Source of the DNA: Ramazzottius varieornatus
Lineage: Eukaryota; Tardigrada; Eutardigrada; Parachela; Ramazzottiidae
DNA: 64,000 nucleotides
Assembly: GCA_001949185.1 (NCBI GenBank)
Contig: BDGG01000006.1
Location: 602,827-666,826, forward strand
Direction: 5' to 3'
Shown here: positions 50,778 to 63,787 of the stretch, one piece after another
Layout of the letters: each line of letters opens with the position of its first letter
Position numbering within the stretch: the first letter of the stretch is position 1
Notes under the pieces: generated by a model
What the model was told of the DNA's origin: nothing
Database searches by the model: none
What the model saw: the letters and a program-made list of their open reading frames with translations, nothing else
Made by a program: the position numbers and the translations under genes

Positions 50778-53033
50778 AGTGCGGAAAGGTCACGCTGGAC
50801 AATTTATGTCGGAGAGAAGCGCCAAGGAGGAGGCGATCGAATGACGAACGCAGATGTTGCAGTTGACTTTGGCTGCCGAAGCAAATTACTCAAAGGAACG
50901 GAAATGTGCGTCGTGGCTGGAAACGATCGAGGAAGGAACGAACACACAGGCAGATCGGGTTCGAATGTTGCGGCTAAACAGGAATGAAAATCAAATCCCT
51001 CTTAGGGAAGCCCCGGCTTAGCCAATAACCCATAAGACTCAATACTCCTCAACGCAAACTTGCATTTCATCCGTAAAAGCCAAAGCTGCTTTGAGCCCTG
51101 CTCCAGCTGAAAATCACGACATCACCGACAGATTATCGGGCGGATTGCTGCTGCCTTATCCATAAAGCCGTCCATTTAGCCAATGAGTAGGCGTAGGCCT
51201 TATGAGCATGGCCTACCTAGTGGCAAACAGATTTAGGACCAGAACCGACTGTCGAAGAATAACCTTTCCGCCACCGAGTAGGAATAGAACCAGCTGAAGC
51301 GTACTGCGTGACCATAGTAGGACTTGTTCTTACACTCGGGCAAAATATCATGGGAACAAGTCCTACCGGCTGTAGGAAAGACCAGCCTTCGTGCTTTGCA
51401 GAAAAGAATGAATTAGTACGTGGAGAGCAAAATTTGATCCTGGTGATCCGATTGGCCAACAAGCCTTCCTTATGAATATAATGCAATTTGATTCCTAGGC
51501 AAACACGGCGCTTCATTCAATCAGGGATTTGTGTATTGGCTGTACGTGTGTGTTTTGTGAACAGTTTTGTCACTGTTTTGCCTGAAGGCTGGCTGAATAT
51601 GCCCGAATATTGTGTGGCACTTTTCGCTCAAGAATTCAAAAGGCGAAGGTGGTCGGTCACCCGAGCTGGTCCGCAATCGGCTCAATTAACTGCCGCTATG
51701 TGGCGAAAATGCAGCCATACAACAGCCTCAAGCTTGTACAAAAGCACGGTATTAACGGCTAAACCCAAATCCGATATATATTATGGATTTGCGTCTAATC
51801 TCTTAAAACTTTCATCCATTCATCTGACGACAGCTAATCGCCCATCCTGTTTCTTTTCATCGATCAAAGACGGCAGTTTCGGGCTTTTGCCAGAGCAGTG
51901 AACAGCCACGAATTCAGGAACGACGTTGGTCGTTCTACCGTTCAGAAAATACTGGAAAGACGCGACACTCATGCGAAATCGTCTGTCCGGTTGCCGACGC
52001 TAAATTGTCGTGCGGAAGACTGTTGCTCACACTAGCAATGTAGAAACTTTTGGGGGGTAAGGAACAACATCAAAGAACTATCTGTTGTCAGCGAATAATC
52101 ACGGCCTCTCTACCAGGAAAACAACTCTCTGGAACAACTTCACAGAAAAGAAGTTTCTTACTGTGGTGTATTCGTGACCTGGTCTTGACCACTGCCGAGT
52201 ACGGTTTCATTCTACAGAGCCATTTTCTACAGTTTTGCTTACAATGCTCTGCAATAACAATTATACGAACGAAAAGTGGCGCAAATGATTATTCTACCCC
52301 GTAAACGTAGCGCAATAAAACCAAGAAAATTTGTTCCGCTGAAGGAATGGTGGCAAAACAGTGTCCATCATTGGATCAAAGCTGTGAAGTGGAGAAGCTG
52401 CAAGCTGGCATGTTGAGCAGCTCGTTGTCAGGTCATTGGGAGCTTAGTGGAGACACTTAGCGGTGGCAATGTGGTAGCGGTCACAGGATCAAGAGGCGTG
52501 AAATGGCTGCCAAGTACACCGTGTACTTTGAGCAGCTTCTGATCGCTCATTATTAATTAGCACTGCGGCGTGTCCATTGTCAAGGAACTTAAGCATGTTG
52601 GGAAGGAAGCTTGGCTTAACGAGTGGGGCGGGCTGTGCTGGCTGGGCTCTCTTGCAGATTAGGAGCAGGTACAAAGCATGATCCCCCGCACAATCTCCCT
52701 GATCGGCCTTTTCAAGACCTCTTTGACAAACACCTGCGCAAACAGAACAAATATGCCTCTTTACATGGCAAATCTGTTTGTACAGCTAATAGACTGCACT
52801 GAGTGGCCCACGGAGCTAATTGTTTTCTTTCACCTTCTCCATTGTCAGCTACGCGGCTTCAGATCTGTCTGATCAAGGAGCCATTCTCTTAATCGGGAAA
52901 ATTCTCAAACGTCGGTGACACCGTCCGACATTTTTCCGCATGACGCAAAGACATATGGACTTCCGGGTACGAAAGCTGGTAGACGAACGCCGAAGTACGC
53001 CGTAATCCGTGCACTTTACATTGTTCGTGTGTT
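50778..53033. other. Gene-poor region upstream of Dmbx
   Basis: No open frame with a recognised motif. A 13-bp perfect hairpin lies at 51317-51366, and a loose hairpin-repeat relic (AAAAGTGGCGCAAATGATTA) at 52272. It could hold Dmbx cis-regulatory DNA. Confidence 0.4.
51317..51366. repeat. Hairpin with 13-bp perfect arms
   Basis: GTAGGACTTGTTC (51317-51329) and GAACAAGTCCTAC (51354-51366) are separated by 24 bases. Confidence 0.6.
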
Positions 53034-53063
53034 TCAGCCATATATACGAAACGAAAAATATTC

Positions 53064-53306
53064 GTGATTGGTAGGTATCGTTCCAAAACGGATGTTGGAT
53101 TTGGCACAAAAAGGAAACGGCGGTGGTTCCAAGTCTGGAATCTGTTGGAGTTTATCCGTCCCAACAAGAAGTCTTCCGAAAAAGGCCAGGTCGAGCGATG
53201 GAAGTTTGCGGCCATCGCAACCTCCCACTGTGGTCACCTTGAGGTCGTACAAGCAATTCTCGCAGTACCAGGAGCAAAGCCTAACTTATCTAACTCGCAA
53301 AACTAG
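53064..53306 (+). pseudogene. Ankyrin-repeat-like fragment
   Basis: The open frame ends with AAIATSHCGHLEVVQAILAV, then PGAKPNLSNSQN, which fits an ankyrin repeat (xGHLEVVxxLLxxPGAxxN). No second repeat or linked exon was found, and the upstream part (RYRSKTDVGFGTKRKRRWFQ) is unrecognised. It is probably an isolated exon or relic. Confidence 0.4.
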
Positions 53307-55904
53307 CGACTACTTTTCTAACTGACAACTTTCTCAATAGTCTTCCAGCCAGAAATAGTCAAATTTATTTGTGAATTTTTCTCATCACTTTGCCTCAATC
53401 TGGACCAGATTGGTTCATAAATAAGTGACAGATCCAAGGGAAATTGATCAGGAAGGACGGTCGTTTGAAAATGGCTTCCGATATTACGGAAAGCACTTTC
53501 TGCAGAGGGCGTACGGTAGCTAAGATCAGATGATTCAGTTAACCGCGTATGTGCGCTCCTAAATAGAAATCGCGCAGTTGTGGCGCCGCGTCACTACAGA
53601 TTTACGGCTGGGTTCTATTCGAAACCGGAACAGCTAAAACTTTGCTAATTTCCGAGCGAGTTGTTGGCAACTCTGCATGGTGGTTCAGTGGTATGTAACG
53701 ACGACAGTAGACATAATCTGTCTGCGTGGTAGGTGCACACTGACGGCTACCATCATTTCTATCAGCTAAAACTGTGCTAACTCTTGCTCGGTCGTTTTAG
53801 CGGCGAAAGCGTAGTTCAGTCATAGTTTCCCGTTTAATAAATGTACCTGGAGCGTACTACTTATTTCATCCTCACTAAATCATCCGGGTAGGTGGAGCCA
53901 CTTGTACACAGAGCGACCTTAGTATTGCTCAGTTTCTAGATCAGAGGGAGATGAAAGCTTTTGTCTGTCGGCAAGTACCGGAAGCACTGATTCTACACCA
54001 AAGGAAATCAAACTTCGTGTACAGAAGAGCTAGGCGGTTCGAATGAGAGGCGTCTCGGGAATCTCCGCGCAACCAGTCCCGGATCAAAAAGCCTGTTTTT
54101 AAACATCAAATAGGCTAAAAAAATAGGCTTTTTCTGTCTGAAAACAGGCAGTTTTGGAACACGGACAAATATTTATTCAGTACCAAAAAAGCTATGGTTT
54201 AGCTATCCCTTCGACCAAAAATATCAGCGTAATTCAGACGCGAATTCTGCTGTGCTTCCTAGCTAAAGGAAAGGTGAAAAACATAGTTTTTGGTTGTAAA
54301 TTTAACTTAATTGAAACTTGTCCAACCACGATAAACTTCTTAAAATACCAAAAAGACAGTGAGTTTCAAAATTGCACAAAATGAAGCAGATAAACAACCG
54401 AAAGCGAAAGACACTATAGTCACCGAGCTTGGAAAGACTTTCCTTAAGGCCGCAACAGTACGGTCCAAACAGAAAAGAATAACTACAAAAAGGTGGAAAA
54501 AGAGACGTTTCTTTTCAAGTGAGTTGAGATGACCTGTAAATTGAAGCAGTAGTTAGCCATCAAGTAGCCAGAATGTTCATCAAAGAACATCCAAAATGGC
54601 ATCAGTCCCGAGCAGAATAAGATACCTACCGGCCAGTTTACGTAGTGAAATCCACGAGCTCGCTATTCGAACGAAGCTTTCGTCGTGCTTGCTGCACGTG
54701 TCTTGTGATGCGCTATCCGTATCATGTAAAGGGAACAACCTCGTGACCTGCAAGATGAGGATCATCGTATTATTATAAGAAGTTAGTCAACGCAAGCACA
54801 GTCAACGATGCCACAGGCACCAAAGGACTGGTAACGGCTTGGCACGCACAAGCAAGACTCTCTTGGTAGCCCTAGTCAGCAATTGCGGGGTCTAAAGAGT
54901 GAGGTACTGAAGTTGCAGTTGATGTCGCCGAGCTCGGGCAAAAGACGACGAAAAGCGACGTGATCGAACGAGATCGCCACACGGTAGCCAAACGCAATCC
55001 GTCCAATTCCCTTGTCATGCTAGTTTGCAGGGCAGTGGCGTTCTCGTCTACAGAGCGGGTACTCTGCCGATCACGGAAATATTTCCATGAAGCTTAGCTT
55101 CTGGAAGCCGATCACACGATAGGATCGGTTGCTCCGAAGAAAGGGGAGAGTTTAGAAAAGCAAAATTCAAAATGGCCTCTTGTTCAAAACAGAACTAATA
55201 AATCAAGCCGGGCGCGGTTGATTCAAGTAGAGGAAAATTTCCAGCTGTATTAGTGAGGCTCCGCCTTCACCCGTTCCCTGTTCGGCCTGAGCTTTTTCAG
55301 AGCGTACAACCGAATTGGCTGAAAAATCAGCCACAAAACCAAATGCTCCACCTGATTAACTACTCTGTCGCTCTGCTTTGATACAGCAGTGCGCGAGTGA
55401 ATCGGGCAATTTTAACCGGGAGTGCTGCCGCAGCCCACCAAGACGTGACAAAGCGGGGACGATCGATCTTAATAGCCTTGGCCAGATCGATGTGCAAATC
55501 TGGCACGGTAGACAGTACTTAACGCGCTCCGACAGGCACAGCGCCAATAAAAAAGGGAAGCAGGGTTTGTGGTCTTGATGAGTATATGCCTTTGCTGGCA
55601 GAGGGGACTGCATGCCTAGATCAACACAGGAAACATAGTGCCAGCTCGTCTTGCCTGCGCCAAGCTTCTCCACGCGAAGCTCCAACCCCTGACGCGAGTC
55701 TCTGCTTCTCTGGATGATCAACCGAAAACGCTCGCTTTACAATTGTTAAACCCTAAGCAATGCTTTTCTCGCACCCGACTTTTACTGTTATGCCGTAGTC
55801 TAGCAGAATTTTCTATGCACAAGTACTAGTGCCTTCCATTTTTCTTCGGATTAAGTAACGCATCGTGGACGACAGTCGACCATAGATCTCAGGACGTCTG
55901 TGAA
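53307..55904. other. No supported gene
   Basis: It includes a direct duplication (CAGCTAAAACTTTGCTAAT at about 53630 and CAGCTAAAACTGTGCTAAC at about 53764) and a pair of inverted GCCTGTTTT/AAAACAGGC words at 54093-54151. No coding signal was found. Confidence 0.4.
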
Positions 55905-58900
55905 ATGGTGGACCAACTCAAAAAGCCGTGTTCCGTGATGTTACTTGGCGTACTAACTGTATTTTTGGGGACTTTATGTGGTTTTTCCAATGCCGCAAGA
56001 GTCGAAATGGAGCATCTGAACGAAAAAAACTTTACGATGTACTGTGATATGCGCTACTACCGTGTGCCCTACTGCAAGGACTCTTCAAGCGGGTAAACTT
56101 GCATCGGTCTTTCTTCATTCGGTTTTTTGTTAATATCGAAACATAAATGAGTTAAGGAAGGTGTTGCGGTTATGTTACAGATATCAGTGCTTGTGTGGTC
56201 CCGGTTTTGAGTACAACGCGCAAGGAATGTGTATAGGTGAGAGACAAATTCAACGCAAATCGGTGGTTCCCTCCTCTGAAATCAGATCGATGCCTGGCGA
56301 GAAAAAAAAGCCAATGCGGTATCGATCGAGGCTGTCATGTCGGTTATGATATCTGTCGCTTCTGACAGCGGTCTCCACCAACTCTCGGCTGGAATTTGAT
56401 GGTGGCCCCAAGGCACAATACGCTATCCTGGTTGGCAAACCATTGCGTGCTCTGGACTCCTTTACGGTCACCTTCTGGCTACGCATCAAGAAACGCAACA
56501 GCAATGGCTACATTGTCTCCTACTCTGTCCGGTAATGCATAAAAAAGAGAAGATAAATCCCAAAATTACGAGCCGTTTAATTGTGACAATGTGTAGGAAC
56601 TTCTTAGAAATATTATCATTTGGAAAAGCCGCAGTGTTGTAAATAGAGCGGCCAGTAAAGATGGAAGAAAATCAAATTATAGTATATACTACCACGGGGA
56701 ATTAACTAAGACATTTTTTGTGGTAGGGATCATCCAAACATCTTTTACATGATGTTACAAGACGGCAAGATCAAGGTCAAAATGTACAACGAGACCTTCG
56801 TGTCCGAACGTATCCGCAGCTTCATGGAGCCGGATGGAAAGTGGCGCCACGTCGCCTTCTCCTGGAGTTCAAAAGGCGGTAACTGGGTCTTGCATGTGGT
56901 AAGCTGAATGAACAGCCATGATCACCGCTTTGTGGGTATCATCAGTCTGACGAGCACACCAGTTTTGGTTGTCACTGCAGGACGGAGCAAACGCCGATCG
57001 GAAAGTCCATTTCGGCTCCGGTTTAATTCTGCCCGCTTCCGGAGAGACGACCTTAGGAGCCAAGTCGCACCACTTCATCCGGGAGAAGAAGACCTTGTGG
57101 CTGGAGGATGAAGCCCCACAAAACTTGGCCATGGACCTCAGTCACTTCAACCTGTGGTTCAACGTCTTGCCGACCCGCGAGATCCGCATGATCATGAAGG
57201 ACTGCCACCTCAAGTACTGCGGCACCGCCATCCGCTGGACCGACTTCCGTGACGGGACGCGCGGCGCAGTCAAGTTACGATGGCCATCTGGAGTCTTCAG
57301 TAAGTTGCCCCAGACATTCCAATTTCTGATCGAGATAAGGGTGAACACCTATCAATAAAATACTTTCCCAAAAAGAGTGACCGCCAGATTAAGTTACGGA
57401 ACTATCTTCACTTTCATGATAATAATGCCGTAACAAAGTATTCCGCAACTTCTACGTCACATGCACTTAGCCGGTTTTCTACGTTCATGTCTGAACTGTA
57501 CTAGTTTTAAAAATTCGTCCAAATTATTGCAAAGACAAAATCAGGAATATACGGTAATTGATTTGGGGAAAAACGTCCATAACGTCAACACGGCGATTCT
57601 GTCCTCATGCTTATTTTTTGCCAGATCGATGCTTCGGTGAGTGGATCGATGATGAAGTGACATGCGACCGATACTGCAGTGTGATCAAGGGTGCGCGTTG
57701 TCGGGAGGAAATGATAGAGAATGTGCGTTGGCCTCGAACCGAAGCCACAACCACCGTCAAGGTTCTCTGCCCGGGTAAAACAGCTTTGGACGCACACTAC
57801 GCCAATCGCAGCTGTCACATCACTGCTTCACCGGGAAACAAGGGCAAATGGGGCCAGCCCATGATCGACGAGTGTCTCGGCGCCGAGACGAAGACGCAGC
57901 TGCGCCATGCTGAGGAACTGTCCAAGAACAAGCTGACGGCCTACGACCTGGTCTTCCCCTTCTTGAGCCGGCTGTCGGAAGTTACCAAACCTAGTAATGC
58001 TCATAGCCCCAACGACTTGGCGGCTTACATCAAAGTGACGGAATTTCTCCTTGAATTCCAGGTCGGTCCTTTCGTATCACAATCTTCAGCGAAAGATTAC
58101 TTATTTTACTCGCCTATAATAATTACAGGAGGATCGCATCCGGAATCGGAATTGGTTGGTCGATCGATGGCAAAATGAACAAAGTACCAAACTGTACCCC
58201 AATTCGACAGATGTCAAAGTCTTTATGAATCAATTGATGGTCATTTTTGTAAGTTAGCACCGGTGCTGGTCGTGTTTCTCGTTGGCCTTTTCTACACGAT
58301 AATCGAGATACGGTTTTTCAGAATAATTTGCTGCCGGGACAAGGAAATGAGCAAGCCTGGAACTTGACCAAGCCTTTCGGGCAGTCCCTGGTGCATCTGC
58401 TGAATATTATGGTGTAAGTACTTTCAGACAAGATGCACATCACAGCAAGCTCCTTGATACCAAAGCCGTCGCATAGATAGCGACGAGGTGGTGATTGCAG
58501 GAAGTTTGTGGATATCCATGCCGGTGTGCTGCTGCGTGATGTGGTGGTGGAGCGCTCTTCGCCTCACTCAACCAACTTTTCCCTGGTCATGGGCAAACTG
58601 GCCATCAACATGGAGGTCCACTTCTCCAACCATTCACACACTTTACGCTACCCCAAAGACGACCAAAGCATACAGCCACTCTTTCACGGCTATTCCGAAA
58701 CCAGAGCCATCATCAAAAAGTCCGTCTGGTCCAACCAATCCAGCTTGGCCAAAAAACGAGGTGAGGAATGTCCAAGATGAATAACTAATGTAGGAAGGCT
58801 CTATCTGCTACAAACTGAAATCGATTCAAATGGCGAGATTAGCAAATGATGGAAACGATACCATTCCATAAATCCGTTTGTCGACGATCGTTTACGCGAA

Positions 58901-61023
58901 CTTTTCATACTACTCTTGTCCTACAGCCTTCGTGGTAACCACAATCTTCATATCCAACGTGCGGGAATTCTTACCGAATCCCTATTATGAGAACAAAAAT
59001 CCGCTGGAAGATAACTTGAATTCGGCGCTCTACCTGATCCGCTTCTTTCCCGAAGACCCAACCCCGATGAACTCCCGCTCCATCGTCACCACCTTCAGCT
59101 ACCTTTCGGTAAGACCACACAAGTCACAGCCACAGCAAACTTCTCTTGCCGAACAGGTGATAATTTTTATTGCAGACTAAAAACATTTCGGACGCCCAAT
59201 GCTTCCGTCTACAGTACGAGAAAATTCGAAAAGGGTAAGTGTCCAGATGAAATGTCTTCAAGAGCAATCGTGTTGTTTGAAACCGGTCTCTGGTGTAGGT
59301 TTGTCTGGAAGTTCTCCAAGCAGGACTGTGTGCGTCTCCATCACACCATCAGTCGGGCCATGTGTACCTGTCCCGACTCGGGCTTCTTCTACGGCGTCAC
59401 CACCGACATGTACGACCCCAACTGGGTGGAGGAAAAGGTCGTCATCTACTTTATGAACTGGGCAACCTATTTCGGCTGCGCCATGTCGGCACTGTGCTCA
59501 CTTCTGGGCTTCTGCATCCTGGTTTTCCTTCGGTAAGTTCAAGAAGTTCTATCCTCACGGAGACGCTCATCTAGGGACTTTCTCTACGACTTTTTCCTGT
59601 CTAGGACTTCCTCCAACACCTCAACTCTGCACAAAAATACGGCATTGGCTGTCGGGTTTGCCCAGCTGTCGCTCATGTGCGGCATCGACCTGCACGAATT
59701 TTTGGTATGAACGCAGACTGCGCAATGTGAAGGAAATTATCAACGTTCTATTTCTTTTTCAGATTCCATGCCGCATTTTTACCATCGCTACGTTGTATTT
59801 CATCCTGTGCCTGTTTTGCTGGATGTGCAACCAAGCATTCCATATTTACAGCGTGGTGACGTACTCAGGCAAGAACAAATAAACCACCTTATGCAGGAGC
59901 AGAATATTGAAGAATAGTTTTAATATTCGCCTTATAGTGCACAATAACGACGAGATCGAGGAAGGTTCGGTAATCAAGTTTATGATTGGCGGCTGGGTCT
60001 TCCCCATTCTTCCGGTTCTCGTCGGCGCACTGACCAAAGGCGACAAGTTCTTCCACAAAGGCGCTTGCTTTGTTTCTTGGGACTGGTTTTTTATCGTCGG
60101 AGCTCCTGGAATATTTGTCATTTTCGTAAGTATCGCCAAAATGTTTGAATCGAATCCGTGACCAAATTTGATTAATTTTTGACAGGTGACGCTACTGATG
60201 AAAGTGATCGCCCTCAAGGAATACATGCAGAGCTCGTACTCACTTAGCGAGAAAGGCAACAAACTCGTCGTGTGAGTCTTTCACATTCGTTCTAAAATTT
60301 TATGAACGTAAAAAGTTTCATGCATGGGTTTGTCCTTGTAGGAATTACATGAAAGCTGGGCGTTCGCAGTGGGGAACCGTCCTGGCCATGTACTGTTGCC
60401 TGCTGGTTGCTCTTCGCCTGGAATCCACCGTGCTGAAGTTCCTCTTCGCCATCTTCAGCATACTACAGGGTTCTTCTTTGCTGTGCTTTTCCGTTCTGAT
60501 GAACGATGAAGTCCGTAACATTCTGTTAAACACGTACGAAGGCAGCAAGGACAAGGAAGAAGCTGGCATCATCGACGAGCTGGCCGAACTGACTCATACG
60601 CAGGCCCAGTTGGCCGCGCACCGCAAACAATCTCGACAGCATTCGGTCAGTAATTTTGCCATGATAACTTTAACCGTGATCGATTTTGTCATTTTATTTT
60701 ATTTTATTTATTTGATGCAGAGCTATGAGAAGGAAGGGTCGTTTCGTGCGAAGGGCAGTCTCGATCACAGCCATCGTGGGTCGCCCCACTCGCCACAGGG
60801 CTCTCATGCGCCATCTGACGTCGATGCGCCGCATCAGAAGAAGCGCTCGCAGGGAATGTTACATCAGATCATGGATGTGCTGGGTCAAGGCGACCATGCA
60901 CGTGCGGCTAGTGGAGGAGGCTTCAACGCGCCGGGTGGAGGACCCCGCGATGTTCTGGACGAGAATGCTGGTGGTGGACTGTCTTTCTTGGACGACACTG
61001 CCATGATGGATACTGCGATCTAA
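55905..61023 (+). CDS. Adhesion G-protein-coupled receptor with EGF-like, pentraxin/LamG-like and HormR domains
   Basis: Eighteen exons join to 1122 aa: 55905-56092, 56181-56236, 56369-56531, 56727-56898, 56981-57299, 57625-58061, 58129-58248, 58322-58413, 58501-58760, 58927-59108, 59176-59234, 59299-59532, 59605-59704, 59763-59868, 59938-60125, 60186-60271, 60342-60645 and 60721-61023. Order: signal peptide (VMLLGVLTVFLGTLCGFSNA); half EGF (YQCLCGPGFEYNAQGMC); concanavalin-like domain (SFTVTFWLRIKKRNSNG; DGKWRHVAFSWSS); HormR-like Cys region (CFGEWIDDEVTCDRYCS); a helical GAIN-type stretch; a GPS-like Cys/Trp segment (GFVWKFSKQDC; AMCTCPDSGFF); seven TM helices from about residue 740 (TM1 SALCSLLGFCILVFL); and a His/Gly/Ser-rich tail. 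The usual GPS cleavage triplet (H-L/T) is replaced by PDSG, so autoproteolysis is unlikely. Intron 14 appears GC-AG. The ligand is unknown. Confidence 0.87.
59869..59937 (+). other. Candidate GC-AG intron in the adhesion GPCR
   Basis: The exon ends TACTCAG and the intron starts GCAAGAAC; the acceptor is CGCCTTATAG. The GC donor keeps phase (TCA G|TG CAC) and joins TM segments correctly. No GT donor in the region restores both frame and the expected sequence. Reading through meets TAA at 59880. Confidence 0.6.
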
Positions 61024-61745
61024 GGGCGCCTGTTATCCACAGCCCGACTGGTTCCCCACATTGTACAGCAATAATATTAATTGCCAAAACGGCAAACAGG
61101 ACTTTACTGAAGGCATTGGTTCGTTCTCAACATTTAATCCGGAATGACTGACAGAGATACTGGTCTTTAACAAAAACAAGTTTGGCACGGACTTGGCCTA
61201 GACTCGAAGTCTGTTTGACCATACAGAGAAAGTGTCAAAATGAATGCTCCTGAATTGACACTTCGAGGTCGGCAAGCAGGACTTCCCAAGGTTTTGTTTT
61301 GCCGAGTACGGACTTCAGTTGTCTCTCGGGAACAGATGTCCGTCGTCTGTATTGATCGGTCATGCAGCTTGATCACATACTGTTTGAGGTTTTTAAGGTT
61401 ATTAAATAGTCGTTGATTAAGCAGGATAAAGTACGAATACTGAGTGGAGGAAAACTCAGACTTCAAGAGGTAGCAGAACGCCGGCCTGAACGGGCTGTAG
61501 AATACATTGGGAATGCGTAAATAGAGAACACCAGCTTGATTAAAGCAGTGTAATACCACCGCTGGCTGAAAGAACCCGTACATCGGGTTTTACCAGTCTA
61601 AATTCCGATCATTTGCGCATAACCCACCTCGACTGTCAAAGTGGTGCTTGTTCGTTCATCCTCCAGCACCGTCTGTTTTCGAGATAGGAGGAACGTTTCC
61701 CGAGTACCGCACACTGACAGAAGGCTCAGTTCCTCTCGCTCCAGG
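61024..61745. other. No supported gene
   Basis: 3' flank of the GPCR and 5' flank of the GH16-like locus. A 138-codon frame at 61167-61583 (minus) has no recognised motif. Confidence 0.35.
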
Positions 61746-63086
61746 ATGGCCGACCCACGCCATTGGCCTCATGCGCTGTTTGTTTGCACCGTGTTTTGTT
61801 TGCTGACATCCGTGGTCTGTATCCCGAAGCCCAACGCAACGTCCTCTGGGCTAAACCTTGTGCTGCACCCCGAAAAGTTGATATTCGGGAGATTTTCGGG
61901 TCCGACAGATAACTTTGTTGAGAAGAAGAGTCCCCCCGTCAGTGTGGACAAGCAACTCCACGTCCGCTGCTTCCAGGAGCTTCGCTCGGAAAGGAATGGA
62001 ACTAATGTTACCGACGGCTTTTATGTCCGTACTGATGACTCGCTGTACGGCACGTGGACGATTCCCACCAAGCTTCCGTCAAATACTCAAGCTGCCATGA
62101 GGATTGAACTAAGAATCCAACCTGTGCTGGCACTGCACGAATCGTTCGTTGTGCGATCGGCGCATACCCTCGACGGCTAATTTGGATTTATCATCGCGAG
62201 ATTCATCCCGAATGGTCCTGCACTTGCATGCCGGTTGGGACCTACGACTGATAGATTTTGAAGAATCTGAGGAAGCTCCGTTAGGCTTCGACAAATTCTT
62301 GATGGAAGACTTATCTGCTGTGTTAATGGATAAGCAGCTGCGGATCAAATGCATTCAGGAGTTGTGTCGTAAATCACGGCAAAATATGTCCGATAGCTTT
62401 TTCATCAGCAGCGCCGGCAAGTTTGATTCGCAGTACGGCAGATGGAGGATTCGGACCACACTTCCGTCCAATGTCCAGAGTTTAACGAGGATTGGCCGCA
62501 TTAACCTCAATGCGAGCCACCAGGTTGCGTCTGGGACATCGTACAACCAGCGTTTTATATGAGCCTCGATGCGGATCGACCGTCAGTAATCGATCTCGTC
62601 CATCCTTACGGAATCTCAGGTGAGACAGAATACAGTATGACGAACAAGCTCCTCACCTATTTCGAATCCTTCCACACGTACGAGTTTCTGTGGACGCCGA
62701 ACAGGTTAGAGTGGAGCATCGACGGGAAGGATATTGCCAGCTTTCCGGATCGCAAAAGCTGCAAAAATGACCCACTAACCGGGGAGATTCCTTACGTGGG
62801 GTTTATCATATCTCACTTACAGTAGCTTCGGTTGCGCCTTCGCGATCTGGGCTACGTACCGGATTGTGTGACGGTTTGTTGGAGATTTGGGAAGATCCGC
62901 ACGATTACATGCGATATTCGAGATTTGTCTGTATTCATTCCGTTGGCGGCTAATAACTATACTAGCTACGAAGAGAACATGGCAAATTTGTCAATGCAGA
63001 ATCGCACGGCGAAATTGTCTGCTTTTAGGGCGCGCGGTGGTGACACGTCGCCCGCCGTAACTGAACTGCCGTACCGAGCTGAGTAG
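61746..63086 (+). pseudogene. GH16-like (laminarinase/concanavalin-fold) locus, partly duplicated and frame-broken
   Basis: A 5' frame (61746-62180) encodes a signal peptide (ALFVCTVFCLLTSVVCIP) and VDKQLHVRCFQELRSERNG, then DGFYVRTDDSLYGTWTIPTK. A second frame (to 62562) repeats the module: MDKQLRIKCIQELCRKSRQN, then KFDSQYGRWRIRTTLPSNVQ. A third frame (62559-62825) gives SVIDLVHPYG, then SFHTYEFLWTPNRLEWSIDG, and after an in-frame TAG a last part runs to 63086. FHTYEFLWTPxRLEWSIDGK is typical of glycoside hydrolase family 16. The catalytic ExDxxE region reads V-I-D-L-V-H, so both glutamates are missing. Frame changes near 62170 and 62550 and the TAG at 62824-62826 could not be removed with plausible introns. 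Either a pseudogene or a non-catalytic lectin-like gene with unseen splicing. Confidence 0.5.
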
Positions 63087-63090
63087 GGTT

Positions 63091-63521
63091 TGCCAGTAGA
63101 GCCCTGCAACATGCAGCACGCTCCACACTGCACTGCATTTTACTGCAATGCATTGCAGTTACAGTCGCCGAAGTGGTGAGAAAATGCAGTTGCAGTACAG
63201 TTGTAGTTTTCAAAAAACGAGCATCGGTCGTCGCACTATACTTTTTTTGCCCCAAAACAGTAGTAAAATCAGCATTTTCTGCATTTCCTGGCCGGATTCT
63301 ACGGTTGAATCTCCGTAAAACAACGACGTTTACGATGTGTTCGACATGTTTTCCGTTGGCAGGCAGAAACTCTGAATTTTTAAATGCGGTGCAGGACGGA
63401 TGCAGTTTGGAAAACAGCAGAAAATTGCAGATGCAGTGCAGTTGCAGTTGCAGTTTCTGGAAACCGGATGCAGTGCAGAAGCAGCACTGGTTTCAGCTAC
63501 TGCTGCAGGGTTCTATCTGCC
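63091..63521. repeat. CTGCA/TGCAGT-rich element with hAT-like ends
   Basis: The left end CAGTAGAGCCCTGCAACATG and the right end (reverse complement) CAGATAGAACCCTGCAGCAG are similar. The interior is packed with TGCAGT words (for example GCAGTTGCAGTTGCAG at 63438-63453). CAG ends and subterminal repeats suggest a non-autonomous hAT element, but no 8-bp target duplication was found. Confidence 0.45.
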
Positions 63522-63787
63522 AGTAAACAATTTTGGTCGCCCGGTTCAAGTGGCGCATTTTTTTCTCAGTATAGAGTTTGTGACTTCTGAAAGCTCGAAC
63601 AATCTGATCGTCCAGTGAAATCTCGATAGAATTCTAAGGGCTTCGGTCGGCCTGGGAATGAAGCGACTATTCTCAATCCTTCAGCGAAACGTTAAAGCTT
63701 TGGCTCCCCGCTACTCTCTTTCCATCGAAAAACTTCATGCAAAGTGAACTATGTTTTGGTTTCTAGTCTTCGATCCCTTCGAGCGAA

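Noticed and set aside
53675-53745. Possible tRNA-Gly start (GCATGGTGGTTCAGTGGTATG)
   Set aside because: It looks like an A box, but no B box, anticodon arm or closing acceptor stem follows; not a tRNA gene on this evidence.
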